Source of the DNA: CAYQTL01 sp964420405
Lineage (GTDB): Bacteria > Acidobacteriota > Thermoanaerobaculia > Thermoanaerobaculales > Sulfomarinibacteraceae
Direction of reading: 5' to 3'
Length of the DNA: 64,000 nucleotides
Assembly (NCBI GenBank): GCA_964420405.1
Contig: CAYQTL010000005.1
Coordinates: 62,001 to 126,000 of the forward strand
In this document: positions 44,855 through 52,750 of the stretch, piece after piece
Position numbering within the stretch: position 1 is the stretch's first letter
How the letters are laid out: every line of letters starts with the position of its first letter
The notes under the pieces: generated by a model
Told to the model about the DNA's origin: nothing
The model's database searches: none
What the model saw: the letters and a program-made list of their open reading frames with translations, nothing else
Made by a program: the position numbers and the translations under genes

Positions 44855-45226
44855 TCAGAGCCCGAGGTCGGAACGAATGTCCTCGGAGATGTTGCTCGTC
44901 ATCACGCCGCCGCAACCGAGCTCGACCAGGTCCGCCGCCAGCAGGCACAGCCAGCGCTGGACGGCCGCCGTCCGCTCCACCACCACCGGCGGCCACAGTC
45001 GCACCATCACCGAGTCGCTCCGACCGTCGAACGCCAGGATCGCGACCGGGTGCAGGGGACGGGCCAGCTCCACCACGGTTCCCTCCACCAGCAGCGCCTC
45101 GCGGTCGCGGCGCAGCCAGCACGCCTCGGTCTTCAGCACCGCGCGGCCCCAGCGCCGCACGATGCGCGGCAGACGCTCGGCGACGGTCGCCGGATCCGGG
45201 CGGCCGGCCAGCCGCAGGTGGGGCAT
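44855..45226 (-). CDS. Hypothetical protein downstream of yjbQ
   Basis: 123 residues. The start overlaps the YjbQ stop by one base (TGATG), so the two are translationally coupled. Central part is rich in strands (ALLVEGTVVELARPLHPVAILAF, SVMVRLWPPVVVERT), with a helical start and end (LCLLAADLVELGCGGVMTSNI). No family recognised and no catalytic pattern evident. The coupling suggests a role near YjbQ. Confidence 0.6.
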   Translation of the reverse strand: MPHLRLAGRPDPATVAERLPRIVRRWGRAVLKTEACWLRRDREALLVEGTVVELARPLHPVAILAFDGRSDSVMVRLWPPVVVERTAAVQRWLCLLAADLVELGCGGVMTSNISEDIRSDLGL

Positions 45227-45657
45227 CAGCGACCCTCCGCTCGACCGACGAACGAGAGCAGCACCCGCCGCCGGCGGGGCTGCCGGTCGCACTCCACGAC
45301 CACCAGCTGCTGCCAGGCTCCGAGCACGCAGGCACCGCCGGCCACCGGGGCGGTGACCGAGGGCCCGAGCAGGGCGGCGCGCAGGTGGGAGAAGCCGTTG
45401 CCGTCACCCCATCGCCGGTCGTGGTGGTACTCGCGGTCCGACGGCGCGATCGCCTCGAGGGCCTCGGTGAGGTCGCGGACCGCACCGGGCTCGTACTCGA
45501 TGGTGGTCGCGGCTGCGGTGGAGCCGGGCACGAAGACCGTCAGCTGTCCGTCGGTGGCTCCAACCGACGACAGCCACCCCGCCACCTCGGCGGTGAGGTC
45601 CACGACGTGGCCGTGGCCTTCGGTGGCGAGCATGACCTCGTGGAGAAGGACATTCAT
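45226..45657 (-). CDS. YjbQ family (UPF0047) protein
   Basis: 143 residues of the YjbQ/UPF0047 family, annotated as secondary thiamine-phosphate synthase. Conserved features: GQLTVFVPGSTAAATTIEYEPG, HHDRRWGDGNGFSHLRAALLGPS and GTWQQLVVV-like GAWQQLVVVE. His residues in HHDRRW and SHLRA form the putative active site. The ATG lies 6 nt after TATACT on this strand (45664-45669), and no ribosome binding site is seen, so the message is probably leaderless. Confidence 0.88.
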   Translation of the reverse strand: MNVLLHEVMLATEGHGHVVDLTAEVAGWLSSVGATDGQLTVFVPGSTAAATTIEYEPGAVRDLTEALEAIAPSDREYHHDRRWGDGNGFSHLRAALLGPSVTAPVAGGACVLGAWQQLVVVECDRQPRRRRVLLSFVGRAEGR

Positions 45658-45663
45658 CGGCGC

Positions 45664-45669
45664 AGTATA
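45664..45669 (-). promoter_or_regulatory. -10 box of leaderless yjbQ-like gene
   Basis: TATACT on the reverse strand, six bases (GCGCCG) before the ATG at 45657. Confidence 0.5.
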
Positions 45670-45724
45670 GCCGCCCGACCCGGCCGCGGCGGCAGCCCCC
45701 GGCCGCGGTCGGCCGGACCTCTGC

Positions 45725-45730
45725 TACCAT
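45725..45730 (+). promoter_or_regulatory. -10 box of leaderless comF gene
   Basis: TACCAT followed by seven bases (GACCGCC) and the GTG at 45738. It overlaps the first ATG of the open frame (45729). Confidence 0.45.
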
Positions 45731-45737
45731 GACCGCC

Positions 45738-46463
45738 GTGCGTGTGGGGGGCGCGCTGGCCGCCGCCTGCGAGATCTTCCTCCCGGCCCTGTGCCTGCAC
45801 TGCGAGGCGCCGCTCGGAGGCCACCATCGCGGCGTGTGCGGCGCCTGTCTGGACGCGGCGGAGCGCGATCCGAACCCGCGGTGTCCCCGCTGCGGCGTGC
45901 CCGCGGCGGCGGGCGGCGAGCCGTGCCTCGGCTGCGCCGCCGATCCGCCGCCACAGGCTGCCACCGTGGTCGGCGGCGACCACTCCGGGCCGCGGCGGTC
46001 GATGGTGGTGGCGCTGAAGCACGGCGGTCGCGACGACGTCGCCCGCCTGCTCGCCCGGGGGCTCGCGGAGCGGATCCGCCGCTCGCCGTGGCACCACCGG
46101 GTGGACGTGGTGTCCGGGGTCCCGAGCCACCCCCTCCACCGCCTGCGGCGGGGCCACACGGCCGCTGACCTGCTCGCCCACCACCTCGCCGCCGAGCTCC
46201 GCGTGCCGCGGCGGCGGCTGCTCGTCCGGCGGGGCCTGGCGCGACAGGTGGGACGTACCCGCCGCGAGCGTCTCGCGCTCGCGGCGGGGCGCTTCGTCGC
46301 CCGCCCACTCGCCGCGGACACCGGCGGCGTGCTGCTGGTCGACGACGTCGCGACGACCGGCGCGACTCTCAGGCGCGCCGCCGAAGCGCTGCTGCGCGCC
46401 GGCGCCGACGCCGTGTGGTGCGCCGTGGCGGCTTCCGCGCCCGACTCCAGGAGGATCCCATGA
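45738..46463 (+). CDS. comF: ComF-family phosphoribosyltransferase-like protein
   Basis: About 241 residues. An N-terminal zinc-ribbon-like region (CLHC, CGAC, CPRC, CLGC) precedes a phosphoribosyltransferase fold with VVSGVPSHPLHRLRRGHTAADLLA and the PRPP motif VLLVDDVATTGAT. ComF proteins help take up transforming DNA in some bacteria but are widespread, so the role here is unknown. I set the start at the GTG at 45738 because it sits 7 nt after TACCAT; an ATG at 45729 overlaps that box. The stop overlaps the proline dehydrogenase start. Confidence 0.85.
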   Translation: MRVGGALAAACEIFLPALCLHCEAPLGGHHRGVCGACLDAAERDPNPRCPRCGVPAAAGGEPCLGCAADPPPQAATVVGGDHSGPRRSMVVALKHGGRDDVARLLARGLAERIRRSPWHHRVDVVSGVPSHPLHRLRRGHTAADLLAHHLAAELRVPRRRLLVRRGLARQVGRTRRERLALAAGRFVARPLAADTGGVLLVDDVATTGATLRRAAEALLRAGADAVWCAVAASAPDSRRIP

Positions 46464-47362
46464 ACCTGTTCGACCACCTCGTACGAACCGGGATGCCGCT
46501 GATTCCCAAGGCCATCGTCGGCCGCGTCGCGCGCCGCTACGTCGCCGGCTCGACCCTCGACGACGCGCTGGCGACGATCCGGACCCTCAACGGCGAGGGC
46601 GCGATGGCCACCGCCGACGTGCTCGGCGAGGAGGTCCGCGAGGTGGCGCGGGCGCAGGCCGCGGTCGCCGAGTACCACCGGCTGCTCGAGCGGATGCACG
46701 CCGACGGCGTCGACTCCAACATCTCGGTCAAGCCGACCCTGCTCGGGCTCAAGATCGACGAGCAGCTCTGCTCGGACAACATCGTCGCCGTCGCGAAACG
46801 GGCCGGGGAGCTGGGCAACTTCGTCCGGATCGACATGGAGGATCACACCTGCACCGACGCCACCCTGCGGATCTACCGCCGGGCTCTGGAGGAGGTCGGC
46901 AACGTCGGCGTGGTGCTCCAGTCGTACCTGCACCGCACCGTTCCCGACGTCGCCGCACTCCTGCCGTTGAAGCCCAACATCAGGCTCTGCAAGGGAATCT
47001 ACCGGGAGCCGCGGTCGGTCGCGTGGCAGCAGTACGAGACGGTCCGCGCCAACTTCGTCGCCGCCCTCGAGAAGCTGGTCGACGGCGGCGCCTACGTCGC
47101 GATCGCGACCCATGACGAGTACCTGGTGTGCGCCGGCATGGCGATCGTGGACCGCCACCGGCTCGGCCGCGGGCAGTACGAGTTCCAGATGCTGCTCGGG
47201 GTCGAGCCGGAGCTGCGCCGCTCGATCCTCGCCGCGGGGCACCGGCTGCGGGTCTACGTTCCCTACGGGCGGGACTGGTATCCGTACTCGGTCCGCAGGC
47301 TGCGGGAGAACCCGACCATCGCGCGCCACGTGATCCGTTCGATGCTCCCCTTCGGGTCGTGA
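46460..47362 (+). CDS. Proline dehydrogenase
   Basis: 300-residue monofunctional PRODH. FAD-dependent oxidation of proline to pyrroline-5-carboxylate, feeding electrons to quinone. Sequence features: SVKPTLLGLKID, RIDMEDHTCTDATLRIYRR, VGVVLQSYLHRT, LKPNIRLCKGIYREP, ATHDEYLV, and the final YVPYGRDWYPYSVRRLRENP typical of PRODH. AGGAGG lies just before the ATG, which overlaps the comF stop (ATGA). The partner P5C dehydrogenase is not in this window. Confidence 0.95.
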   Translation: MNLFDHLVRTGMPLIPKAIVGRVARRYVAGSTLDDALATIRTLNGEGAMATADVLGEEVREVARAQAAVAEYHRLLERMHADGVDSNISVKPTLLGLKIDEQLCSDNIVAVAKRAGELGNFVRIDMEDHTCTDATLRIYRRALEEVGNVGVVLQSYLHRTVPDVAALLPLKPNIRLCKGIYREPRSVAWQQYETVRANFVAALEKLVDGGAYVAIATHDEYLVCAGMAIVDRHRLGRGQYEFQMLLGVEPELRRSILAAGHRLRVYVPYGRDWYPYSVRRLRENPTIARHVIRSMLPFGS

Positions 47363-47382
47363 TCTCTCGATCTCAGATGGAC

Positions 47383-47412
47383 TTGCGGCGTCGAGACCGG
47401 GGCTGCTATGCT
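47383..47412 (+). promoter_or_regulatory. Possible promoter of the carboxypeptidase-like TPR gene
   Basis: TTGCGG at 47383-47388, an 18-bp spacer and TATGCT at 47407-47412, about 30 nt before the ATG, with GGGAGGAAGAG as the ribosome binding site. Confidence 0.45.
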
Positions 47413-47441
47413 GCCCCCGAACGGCGTGGGAGGAAGAGCTC

Positions 47442-48371
47442 ATGAGCACGCGAATCGTTCTGCCGGCCGTCCTTTCGCTGCTGGTCGCCTCGCTGGCCGT
47501 CGCCGGGCCGCAGGCGCGGATCTCCGGCACGGTGGTGGACTCCGCCGGCGAGCCGGTGTCCGACGCGGTGATCACCATCACCTCGGAGGAGGCCCCCAAC
47601 TACGAGAAGGTGATCGAGGTGGAGGCCGATGGCGGGTGGAAGGCGCTGATTCTCGATGCCACCAAGAGCTACCTGTTCACGGTCGAGGCGCCCGGCTACC
47701 TGAGCCACAAGGAGCCGTTCAAGGTCCCGGTCGGGACCATGGACAACGAGTTCACCTTCACCCTGACGACGCCCGAGCAGCGGCGGGCCGAGGAGCAGCA
47801 GGAGCTCCTCGAGCAGCCGGGCTACAAGCAGGTCGAGGAGGCCCGCAAGCTCCTCGAGGCGGGAGACGCGGACGCCGCGGTGGCGAAGCTGGAGGAGGGG
47901 GTGCAGGCGGTACCGGACTTCGTGCCGGCGTGGGTGGAGCTGGCCCAGCTGCGGTACCGGGCCGGCGAGACCCAGGCGGCCTACGACGCCGCCCTGGAGT
48001 GCCTGCGGTTCGACGACGAGGCCCTGCGGTGCGTCGCCGTGGCGGCCAACGCCGCCGAGGAGCTCGGGCTCGAGGAGGAGCACCAGCGGTGGATGGCGGT
48101 CTACCAGGAGCTCAACCCGGGCGACCCGGCGGCGCTGTTCAACCAGGCCGTCGTGCACATCAACAGGCTCGACGACGAGGCCGCCCGGCCGCTGCTGGAG
48201 GCGTGCCTCGAGGCCGACCCCGATTTCCCCCGCTGTCTGTACGAGTACGGGCTGCTGCTGCTGCGGGCCGGTGACATGGCGGGTGCGAAGGAACGGTTCG
48301 AGCGGTATCTCGAGGTGGCGCCCGAGGGCGAGGACGCCGACACCGTCCGCGAGACTCTCAAGTACCTCTGA
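47442..48371 (+). CDS. Secreted protein with carboxypeptidase-like regulatory domain and TPRs
   Basis: 309 residues. Signal peptide at 1-21 (LPAVLSLLVASLAVAG). A beta-sandwich like the carboxypeptidase regulatory domain lies at about 25-105 (ISGTVVDSAGEPVSDAVITI and SYLFTVEAPGYLSHKE). Three to four TPR-like units follow from about 130 (EARKLLEAGDADAAVAKLEEG, WVELAQLRYRAGETQAAY, RAGDMAGAKERFERYLE). Likely periplasmic and non-enzymatic, a scaffold-type protein similar in plan to the TPR protein at 23.6 kb. A 7-bp stem hairpin overlaps the stop. Confidence 0.8.
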   Translation: MSTRIVLPAVLSLLVASLAVAGPQARISGTVVDSAGEPVSDAVITITSEEAPNYEKVIEVEADGGWKALILDATKSYLFTVEAPGYLSHKEPFKVPVGTMDNEFTFTLTTPEQRRAEEQQELLEQPGYKQVEEARKLLEAGDADAAVAKLEEGVQAVPDFVPAWVELAQLRYRAGETQAAYDAALECLRFDDEALRCVAVAANAAEELGLEEEHQRWMAVYQELNPGDPAALFNQAVVHINRLDDEAARPLLEACLEADPDFPRCLYEYGLLLLRAGDMAGAKERFERYLEVAPEGEDADTVRETLKYL

Positions 48372-48391
48372 CCACCGGTCCCCGGGTGGTC
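48370..48391 (+). terminator. Hairpin at the stop of the TPR gene
   Basis: 7-bp stem (48370-48376 with 48385-48391) and an 8-nt loop overlapping the stop codon. There is no T-run, so termination strength is uncertain. Confidence 0.35.
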
Positions 48392-48512
48392 GCGTCGGCG
48401 ACCCGCACGCCGGCCGGTGGACGGTGGCGCGCGCAGGCGATACAGTGCCGGTCTCCGACGGGAGGAGGGACGGCCCGGCGCCCGCAGGGGCTTCGGGCCG
48501 GGACCCGGCCAC

Positions 48513-49766
48513 ATGCGGCGGATCATCACGGTCTCTTCCGGCAAGGGCGGCGTCGGCAAGACGACGGTCGCCGTCAACTTCGCCCTGACACTGTCGCGGG
48601 TGGCGCCGACGGTGCTGGTCGACCTTGACACCGGTACGTCCAGCGTCCGCAACACCATCGACACCCCGGTGGAGCGCGACCTGTACCACTTCTTCCGCCG
48701 CGGGACACCGCTCGAGGAGTGCCGTACGGCTCTCGACGAACGGCTCGACCCCCACGGCCTGTTTCGCGACTTCAGCTTCGTGGCGGGCCCCAGGCACGCG
48801 ATCGACGAGATCACCAACCTGTCGGACGCCAACCGCGTGCGGCTGGTGCGGGCGATCAACCAGCTGCCGGCGTCGTTCGTCGTGCTCGACCTGCGCGCCG
48901 GGCTCGACGCCAACGTGGTCGACTTCCTGCCGATCTCCAACTCGAGCGTGCTCGTGTTCACGCCCCATCACCCCGCCGCGACCCTCGCCGCGGCCGACAT
49001 CGTCAAGAGCCTGCTGTTCCGCAAGCTGCGGTTCGTGTTCGCCGAGGGCTCCCCGTTCTACGAGGCAGCAGGGTCGCGCCGGCACCACCGGCTGGTGAAC
49101 GAGCTGCTCGACCAGGTCGAGGACACGTACCAGGAGCAGCTGCCGAACCTGGACGCCTTCCTGCGGGACCTGCTCGAGTCGCTCGGCGACAACCCCTACC
49201 TGCACACCATCGCCGAGGTGGTCCACTCGTTCGGGGTCTACTTCGTGCTCAACATGTTCGACGGCGTCGAGGAGTCGTTCGAGACCGCCGTCGAGCCGTT
49301 CGTGTCCTACCTGACACGCCACGTGTCGGCGAAGCTGCGGCTCACCAATCTCGGATGGGTGGTGTCCGATCCCCGCATCCACCACGCCAACTGCGAGCGA
49401 CGGCCGATCCTGCTGCAGCCGGTCGGCCCGGTGCGGACCGCCGCCCCCGTCGACCCGATCATGCGCCAGCTCGCCGAGCTCGAGAGCTCGGTGACGGGCC
49501 TGCCGAGCGAGCAGGAGCTGGCGCCGCCGCGGACGGTGGAGGACGCCATCCGGGTGATCGACCCGCGGGCGCCGCTGGAGCGGCAGCTCGAGATCCTCCA
49601 CGACATGTACCGGACCGAGGGCGCGCTGCAGGTGCGCAACAACTTCGCCTACATCGCCCACCGCGCGCTACATGTCATCCGCAGCCTGCCGGCCGACAGC
49701 TTCGGCCAGTCGCGGCTGGTGACCCCGCTGGAGATATTCGATCGCCTGTTCCCGTCGCGCCGGTAG
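48513..49766 (+). CDS. MinD/ParA-family ATPase
   Basis: 417 residues. Deviant Walker A SSGKGGVGKTTVAVNFA at 7-23, VDLDTGTSSV after it, and VLDLRAGLDANVVDF as the Walker B region. It has a long MinD/FlhG-like core with helical stretches (ELLDQVEDTYQEQLPNLDAFLRDLL) and a C-terminal part from about 300 that I cannot assign. It may position a polar or flagellum-like structure, but no partner gene is beside it. The ATG at 48513 is chosen by homology of the P-loop start. It is convergent with the Hfq-like gene. Confidence 0.82.
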   Translation: MRRIITVSSGKGGVGKTTVAVNFALTLSRVAPTVLVDLDTGTSSVRNTIDTPVERDLYHFFRRGTPLEECRTALDERLDPHGLFRDFSFVAGPRHAIDEITNLSDANRVRLVRAINQLPASFVVLDLRAGLDANVVDFLPISNSSVLVFTPHHPAATLAAADIVKSLLFRKLRFVFAEGSPFYEAAGSRRHHRLVNELLDQVEDTYQEQLPNLDAFLRDLLESLGDNPYLHTIAEVVHSFGVYFVLNMFDGVEESFETAVEPFVSYLTRHVSAKLRLTNLGWVVSDPRIHHANCERRPILLQPVGPVRTAAPVDPIMRQLAELESSVTGLPSEQELAPPRTVEDAIRVIDPRAPLERQLEILHDMYRTEGALQVRNNFAYIAHRALHVIRSLPADSFGQSRLVTPLEIFDRLFPSRR

Positions 49767-49775
49767 CCTCCGCGG

Positions 49776-50114
49776 CTACGGCCGCGCCGTCGTGGCACGG
49801 CGACGGCGCCTGACGTGCAGCTCCTCCTCCTTGAACATGAACTTGATGGAGTGCTTGAAGAGCAGGAGGTTGGGGGCGTCGTTGCGGTTGAGCTTGATGC
49901 AGCTCTTGTCGTACCACTCGATCCAGCCGTTGAGCTCGGTCCCGTCCGTCAGCACCACGACCATCTGGGTGTGGTTCTGCATCTGCTTGAGGTAGTAGTA
50001 GTTCTCGGCATTGGTCTGCTCTGCCGGCACCTGCTTGCGCCGACCGGTCGAGCGGGTCGGAAAGCGGTCCATCATCTCGGTCATGGACGGCCGTATGAGC
50101 TTTCGATCCGACAT
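49776..50114 (-). CDS. Hfq-like Sm-fold RNA-binding protein
   Basis: 112 residues from the ATG at 50114 with GGGAGGACCG upstream. The Hfq core is at about 44-95: QMQNHTQMVVVLTDGTELNGWIEWYDKSCI (Sm1) and NLLLFKHSIKFMF (Sm2, with the KH pair of the RNA-binding YKH). The first 35-40 residues are a charged N-terminal extension not found in E. coli Hfq. The C-terminal tail VRRRRRATTARP is basic. It may bind RNA, but some expected pocket residues differ, so it may be a divergent paralog. A GAGACA/TACTCT promoter lies at 50166-50194. Confidence 0.75.
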   Translation of the reverse strand: MSDRKLIRPSMTEMMDRFPTRSTGRRKQVPAEQTNAENYYYLKQMQNHTQMVVVLTDGTELNGWIEWYDKSCIKLNRNDAPNLLLFKHSIKFMFKEEELHVRRRRRATTARP

Positions 50115-50259
50115 CGGTCCTCCCCTCACGGCCGCTGGGTCTGGTCGCCGAAAGGTCGTGGCCACAGAGTAGCAAAGCCCGCGCCAACTGTCTCTTGTAC
50201 GGCTTCCCGCGGGCCCGTGTTTCCGCTCGTGGCAGCGTGGGCCGGTGCGGCCGGAGGCC

Positions 50260-50952
50260 TCAGTCCCGGCGCGGTCGCGGCGACGGGTACTGGTCCACCT
50301 CGTGGGCGAGGCAGCACATCAGGCGGCCGCACATGCCGGAGATCTTGGTGGGGTTGAGGCTCAGGTTCTGGCGCTTGGCCATGCGCACGGTCACCGAGTG
50401 GAACCTGTCCATGAAGGTCGCGCAGCACAGGCACCTGCCGCACGGGCCGATGCCGCCCATCGCGCGGGCGCCGTCCCGCACACCGAGCGCGCGCATCTCG
50501 ATCCGTCGCCGGAAGCGGCGGGCGAGGTCGCGGACCAGCGGCCGGTAGTCGACCCGTTGCTCGGCGGTGAAGTAGACCACCGCCCGACGACCCGACAGCG
50601 GCAGGCGCACCTTCGAGGGCCGCACCTCGATGCCGAGCTCGGCGGCGCGCTGGCGCGCGTACTGCCGGATCTCCCGCTCGACCACCGCGACGTCGTCCGC
50701 TCGCCTGCAGTCGTCCTCGGTGGCCAGCCGCATCACGGTCCGCACCCCGCACCGCGGTGCGCGCAGCACCGGCGACGCGTACACCGAGGCGCGCCCCACG
50801 AACTCGCCGTCCGGGGTCGAGACGACGCAGCGGTCGCCGTGGCGCAGCTCGACGCCGCCGCTGCGGCACGGCGCCGCCGGCTGGTCCTCGTCGAGCACCA
50901 CCGCGAGCCAGTCCTCGTGGGGGGTCGGCACCCCGACCGTCAGCGCGCTCAC
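50260..50952 (-). CDS. ricT: RicT/PSP1-domain (YaaT) protein
   Basis: 230 residues. The PSP1 region has conserved cysteines in GIGPCGRCLCC and SGMCGRLMCCLAHE, which in Bacillus RicT ligate an Fe-S cluster with RicA and RicF. RVGVRT-like strands and the PSK..PLSGRRAVVYFTAEQRVD segment are typical. The start GTG overlaps the purE stop (GTGA). RicA/RicF partners are not visible in the window, so the cluster may be completed elsewhere. Confidence 0.85.
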   Translation of the reverse strand: MSALTVGVPTPHEDWLAVVLDEDQPAAPCRSGGVELRHGDRCVVSTPDGEFVGRASVYASPVLRAPRCGVRTVMRLATEDDCRRADDVAVVEREIRQYARQRAAELGIEVRPSKVRLPLSGRRAVVYFTAEQRVDYRPLVRDLARRFRRRIEMRALGVRDGARAMGGIGPCGRCLCCATFMDRFHSVTVRMAKRQNLSLNPTKISGMCGRLMCCLAHEVDQYPSPRPRRD

Positions 50953-51461
50953 GACCGGGCCCCGAGCTCGTCGCGGACATCGCGGTCCGAGCGCGCCACC
51001 GCGTCGGCTCCTTCGCGCCGCGCCCGCTGGAGCGCGGTGCGGACGTCGTCGCGCTCGGCGGCGACGAGCTGGGCGGCGAAGAAGGCCGCGTTGCGTGCCC
51101 CGGCCGAGCCGACGGCGAATGTCGCCACCGGCACCCCCGCAGGCATCTGGACCGTCGACAGCAGCGCGTCCACGCCGTCGAGGACGCCGCCGGGAAGCGG
51201 CACCCCGAGCACCGGCCGCAGGGTGTGCGCCGCCACGACCCCGGCGAGGTGGGCGGCCATCCCGGCGGCGCAGATGAACGCGCGCGCACCCGCTGCCTCG
51301 GCGTCGCGCACGATCTGCACGGTCCGTTCGGGCGTCCGGTGGGCCGAGGTGACGTGGACCGCCACCGTCACGCCGAGAGTGGCGAGGACCTCCACCGCCG
51401 GCCGGACGTGCTTGAGGTCGCTGGCGGACCCCATCAGGACGACGACCTCAGCGCTGCTCAC
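50949..51461 (-). CDS. purE: N5-carboxyaminoimidazole ribonucleotide mutase
   Basis: 170 residues, class I PurE. It converts N5-CAIR to CAIR in purine synthesis. Signature GSASDLKHV (the SxSD site), SAHRTPE with the key His, CAAGMAAHLAGVVAA, VLGVPLP and GSAGARNAAFFAAQLVA. It starts at GTG and overlaps purD by 14 nt and ricT by 4 nt. The partner purK was not seen here. Confidence 0.95.
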   Translation of the reverse strand: MSSAEVVVLMGSASDLKHVRPAVEVLATLGVTVAVHVTSAHRTPERTVQIVRDAEAAGARAFICAAGMAAHLAGVVAAHTLRPVLGVPLPGGVLDGVDALLSTVQMPAGVPVATFAVGSAGARNAAFFAAQLVAAERDDVRTALQRARREGADAVARSDRDVRDELGARS

Positions 51462-52746
51462 GGGCCTCCTCCATGCGGGCGAGCGTGTCGGCGCCGATGT
51501 CGCGCCGGAAGTACATGCCGTCGAAGTGGATCTTCGCGACGCCGCGGTAGGCGGTCTCGACCGCCTCGGCGAGCCCGGCGCCGCGGCCGCACACCGACAG
51601 GACCCGCCCGCCGGCGGTGACCAGCCGCCGGCGCTCGTCGAGCGCGGTTCCCGCGTGGTAGACGGTGACCCCGGGAAGGGCGAGGGCGTCCTCGATCCCC
51701 TCGACCGGGTCGCCCTTGCGGGGGCCGCCCGGGTAGCCCTCGGCTGAAAGGACCACGCACGCCACGGCCTCGCGGCGCCAGCGCAGGGTCGACGCGGCCA
51801 GCGCCCCGTCTGCGGCCTGGCGCGCCACCGCCGCGAAGCTGTCGTCGAGCCGCAGCAGGATCGCCTGGGTCTCGGGATCGCCGAGCCGGCAGTTGAACTC
51901 GAGCACCTTGGGCCCGTCGGCGGTGAGCATCAGCCCGACGTACAGCACGCCGCGGTACTCCCGCCCCTCGGCGGCGAGCTGGCGGACGGTCGGTCGGACG
52001 ATCCGCTCGAGAACGTGCCGTGCGGTGCCCGCCGGGATCATCGGCGCCGGACAGTGGGCGCCCATGCCGCCGGTGTTGGGCCCGGCGCCGGCCTCGCCGA
52101 GACGCTTGTAGTCGTGGGACGTGGCCAGGGGCACGACGTCGGTGCCGTCGGACACCGCCATGTACGACAGCTCCTCGCCGACGAGGAACTCCTCCACCAG
52201 CACGCGCTCGCCGGCGTCGCCGAACCGCCGCTGGCGGAAGTAGACGTCGACCGCCTGCTCGAGGGTCTCCTCGTCGGAGACGATGTACACGCCCTTGCCG
52301 GCCGCCAGGCCGTCCGCCTTGAACACCACCGGAAACGAGAACCGCCGCGCCGCCGCGACCGCGTCGTCGGCGCAGGTGACGCTCTCGGCGGCGGCGGTCG
52401 GCAGCCCGATCCGCCGGCACAGCTCCTTGGCGAACACCTTGCTCGACTCGATCTCCGCGGCCAGCCGGCTCGGACCGAACAGCCGCAGGCCGCGGCGCGC
52501 GAACTCGTCGGCGATGCCGAGGGCGAGCGGCAGCTCGGGGCCGACCACCGTCAGGTCGATGCGCAGGTCCGACGCGGCCTCGGCGGCGCCGGGGAGGTCG
52601 TCCGCCGACAGCGGCAGCAGGTCTGCCGCCTCGGCGATCCCCGGGTTGCCCGGGGCGGCGAACACGGCCTCGACCCCGGGCGAGCGGCGCAGCGCGTGCA
52701 CGATCGCGTGCTCCCGGGCGCCCGAGCCGAGCACCAGGACCCGCAT
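51448..52746 (-). CDS. purD: Phosphoribosylamine-glycine ligase
   Basis: 432-residue ATP-grasp enzyme that joins glycine to phosphoribosylamine in the second step of purine synthesis. Visible: VLVLGSGAREHAI at the start, FAAPGNPGIAE, VGPELPLALGI, GLAAGKGV, EEFLVGEELSYMAVSDG, NTGGMGAH and LEFNCRLGDPETQ. It starts 4 nt after the pta stop and overlaps purE by 14 nt. The cluster pta-purD-purE-ricT is one reverse operon. Confidence 0.96.
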   Translation of the reverse strand: MRVLVLGSGAREHAIVHALRRSPGVEAVFAAPGNPGIAEAADLLPLSADDLPGAAEAASDLRIDLTVVGPELPLALGIADEFARRGLRLFGPSRLAAEIESSKVFAKELCRRIGLPTAAAESVTCADDAVAAARRFSFPVVFKADGLAAGKGVYIVSDEETLEQAVDVYFRQRRFGDAGERVLVEEFLVGEELSYMAVSDGTDVVPLATSHDYKRLGEAGAGPNTGGMGAHCPAPMIPAGTARHVLERIVRPTVRQLAAEGREYRGVLYVGLMLTADGPKVLEFNCRLGDPETQAILLRLDDSFAAVARQAADGALAASTLRWRREAVACVVLSAEGYPGGPRKGDPVEGIEDALALPGVTVYHAGTALDERRRLVTAGGRVLSVCGRGAGLAEAVETAYRGVAKIHFDGMYFRRDIGADTLARMEEAREQR

Positions 52747-52750
52747 GCGG

